In this document: piece by piece, positions 7,936-8,074 of the stretch
Position numbering within the stretch: position 1 is the stretch's first letter
How the letters are laid out: every line of letters starts with the position of its first letter
Assembly (NCBI GenBank): GCA_021806345.1
Contig: JAJZXP010000432.1
Location: forward strand, 1-8,074
Direction: 5' to 3'
Length of the DNA stretch: 8,074 nucleotides
From: Thermoplasmata archaeon
GTDB lineage: Archaea > Thermoplasmatota > Thermoplasmata > Thermoplasmatales > Thermoplasmataceae
Notes under the pieces: generated by a model
The model's database searches: none
What the model was told of the DNA's origin: nothing
What the model saw: only the letters and a program-made list of their open reading frames with translations
Translations under genes and position numbers: made by a program

Positions 7936-8074
7936 TGGACGCATATGAGCGGGTTCATGAGAGTCTCATCACCCTGGGGCTGGACACCATTGAACACACC
8001 ATTGACAATTATATGGAGAATGCTAGGGATAAAGGTGTCATTGAAGTGCTTGACCACCTCCTTTCCGAGGAGGT
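7935..8074 (+). CDS. istB: IstB, IS21-family AAA+ helper ATPase, N-terminal 46 codons only
   Basis: ATG 7935 shares its A with the istA stop (TGATG) and has GAGGAGG at 7921-7927, 7 nt upstream, so translation is coupled to istA. The visible 46 residues (MDAYERVHESLITLGLDT, later VIEVLDHLLSEE) match the helical N-terminal domain of IstB/DnaC-like helpers. Known: IstB is an AAA+ ATPase that assists IstA in target selection and strand transfer. Its Walker motifs lie beyond the right edge, so whether the gene is intact cannot be judged. Confidence 0.82.
   Translation, partial: MDAYERVHESLITLGLDTIEHTIDNYMENARDKGVIEVLDHLLSEE

Larger units (their letters stand above)
6630..8074 (+). mobile_element. 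IS21-family insertion sequence, left end to window edge (right end not in window)
   Basis: The element is identified by an istA-istB gene pair with the DDE transposase of IS21 and the start of its AAA+ helper, plus tandem repeats at the left end. The outer boundary is not exact. TG dinucleotides expected at an IS21 terminus occur at 6630, 6632 and 6639, and the right end and target duplication lie outside the window. Base composition changes visibly here, from AT-rich drm sequence to a more GC-rich element. It is inserted with its left end in the drmE 5' region, and its genes run away from the drm operon. The 58 nt between the repeats and istA contain only the ribosome binding site; I see no convincing plus-strand promoter. 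Confidence 0.85.

Noticed and set aside
7003..8057. Minus-strand open frames at 7003-7308, 7336-7566, 7671-7853 and 7866-8057
   Set aside because: Antisense to the istA catalytic domain and the start of istB; none has family features.
1..8074. CRISPR array, tRNA or rRNA gene, riboswitch
   Set aside because: Apart from the 24-bp left-end units, no regularly spaced repeats were seen, and no cloverleaf or rRNA-like stretch was recognised. Nearly all of the window is coding.

Overview
The window holds two units. On the minus strand, positions 1 to about 6629, are three tightly packed genes that read as the front part of a class 2-type DISARM anti-phage island in the order drmE - drmA - drmB. drmB runs off the left edge. 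From about 6630 to the right edge is the left end and most of an IS21-family insertion sequence (istA and the start of istB), transcribed on the plus strand, divergently from the drm genes.

The drm genes form one co-transcribed block. drmE ends with tandem stops, drmA starts 4 nt later from a GTG behind a strong GGAGG, and drmB starts at an ATG whose A is also the last base of the drmA stop. DrmA is a large SF2-type helicase with complete motifs and two Cys/His clusters between Walker A and Walker B. DrmB is a DUF1998/zinc-ribbon-type partner, 360 codons visible. DrmE is a poorly characterised DISARM protein. By analogy with known DISARM loci, drmC (phospholipase D-like) and a cytosine methylase (drmMII) would be expected beyond the left edge; neither can be seen here.

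The most notable point is the junction. The drmE frame stays open with protein-like sequence for about 52 codons upstream of its first ATG (6474), up to the insertion-sequence end, and contains no ATG, GTG or TTG. The ATG also lacks the strong ribosome binding site seen at drmA and drmB. The simplest reading is that the IS21-like element landed inside the 5' part of drmE and cut off its start and its native promoter. The junction also carries a good bacterial-type outward promoter match (TTTACA-N17-TATTAT) facing drmE, which could restore some expression.

The element itself appears damaged. The N-terminal helix-turn-helix of IstA is in one frame and stops at a TAA, while the DDE catalytic domain, with its triad intact, is in the -1 frame.

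The organism cannot be fixed from this window. The drm genes are AT-rich and rich in Lys/Ile/Asn/Ser, while the insertion sequence is visibly richer in G+C with frequent AGG/AGA and ATA codons. A low-GC bacterium or a euryarchaeon such as a Thermoplasmata or methanogen relative would both fit. The composition contrast suggests that the element came from a different background.
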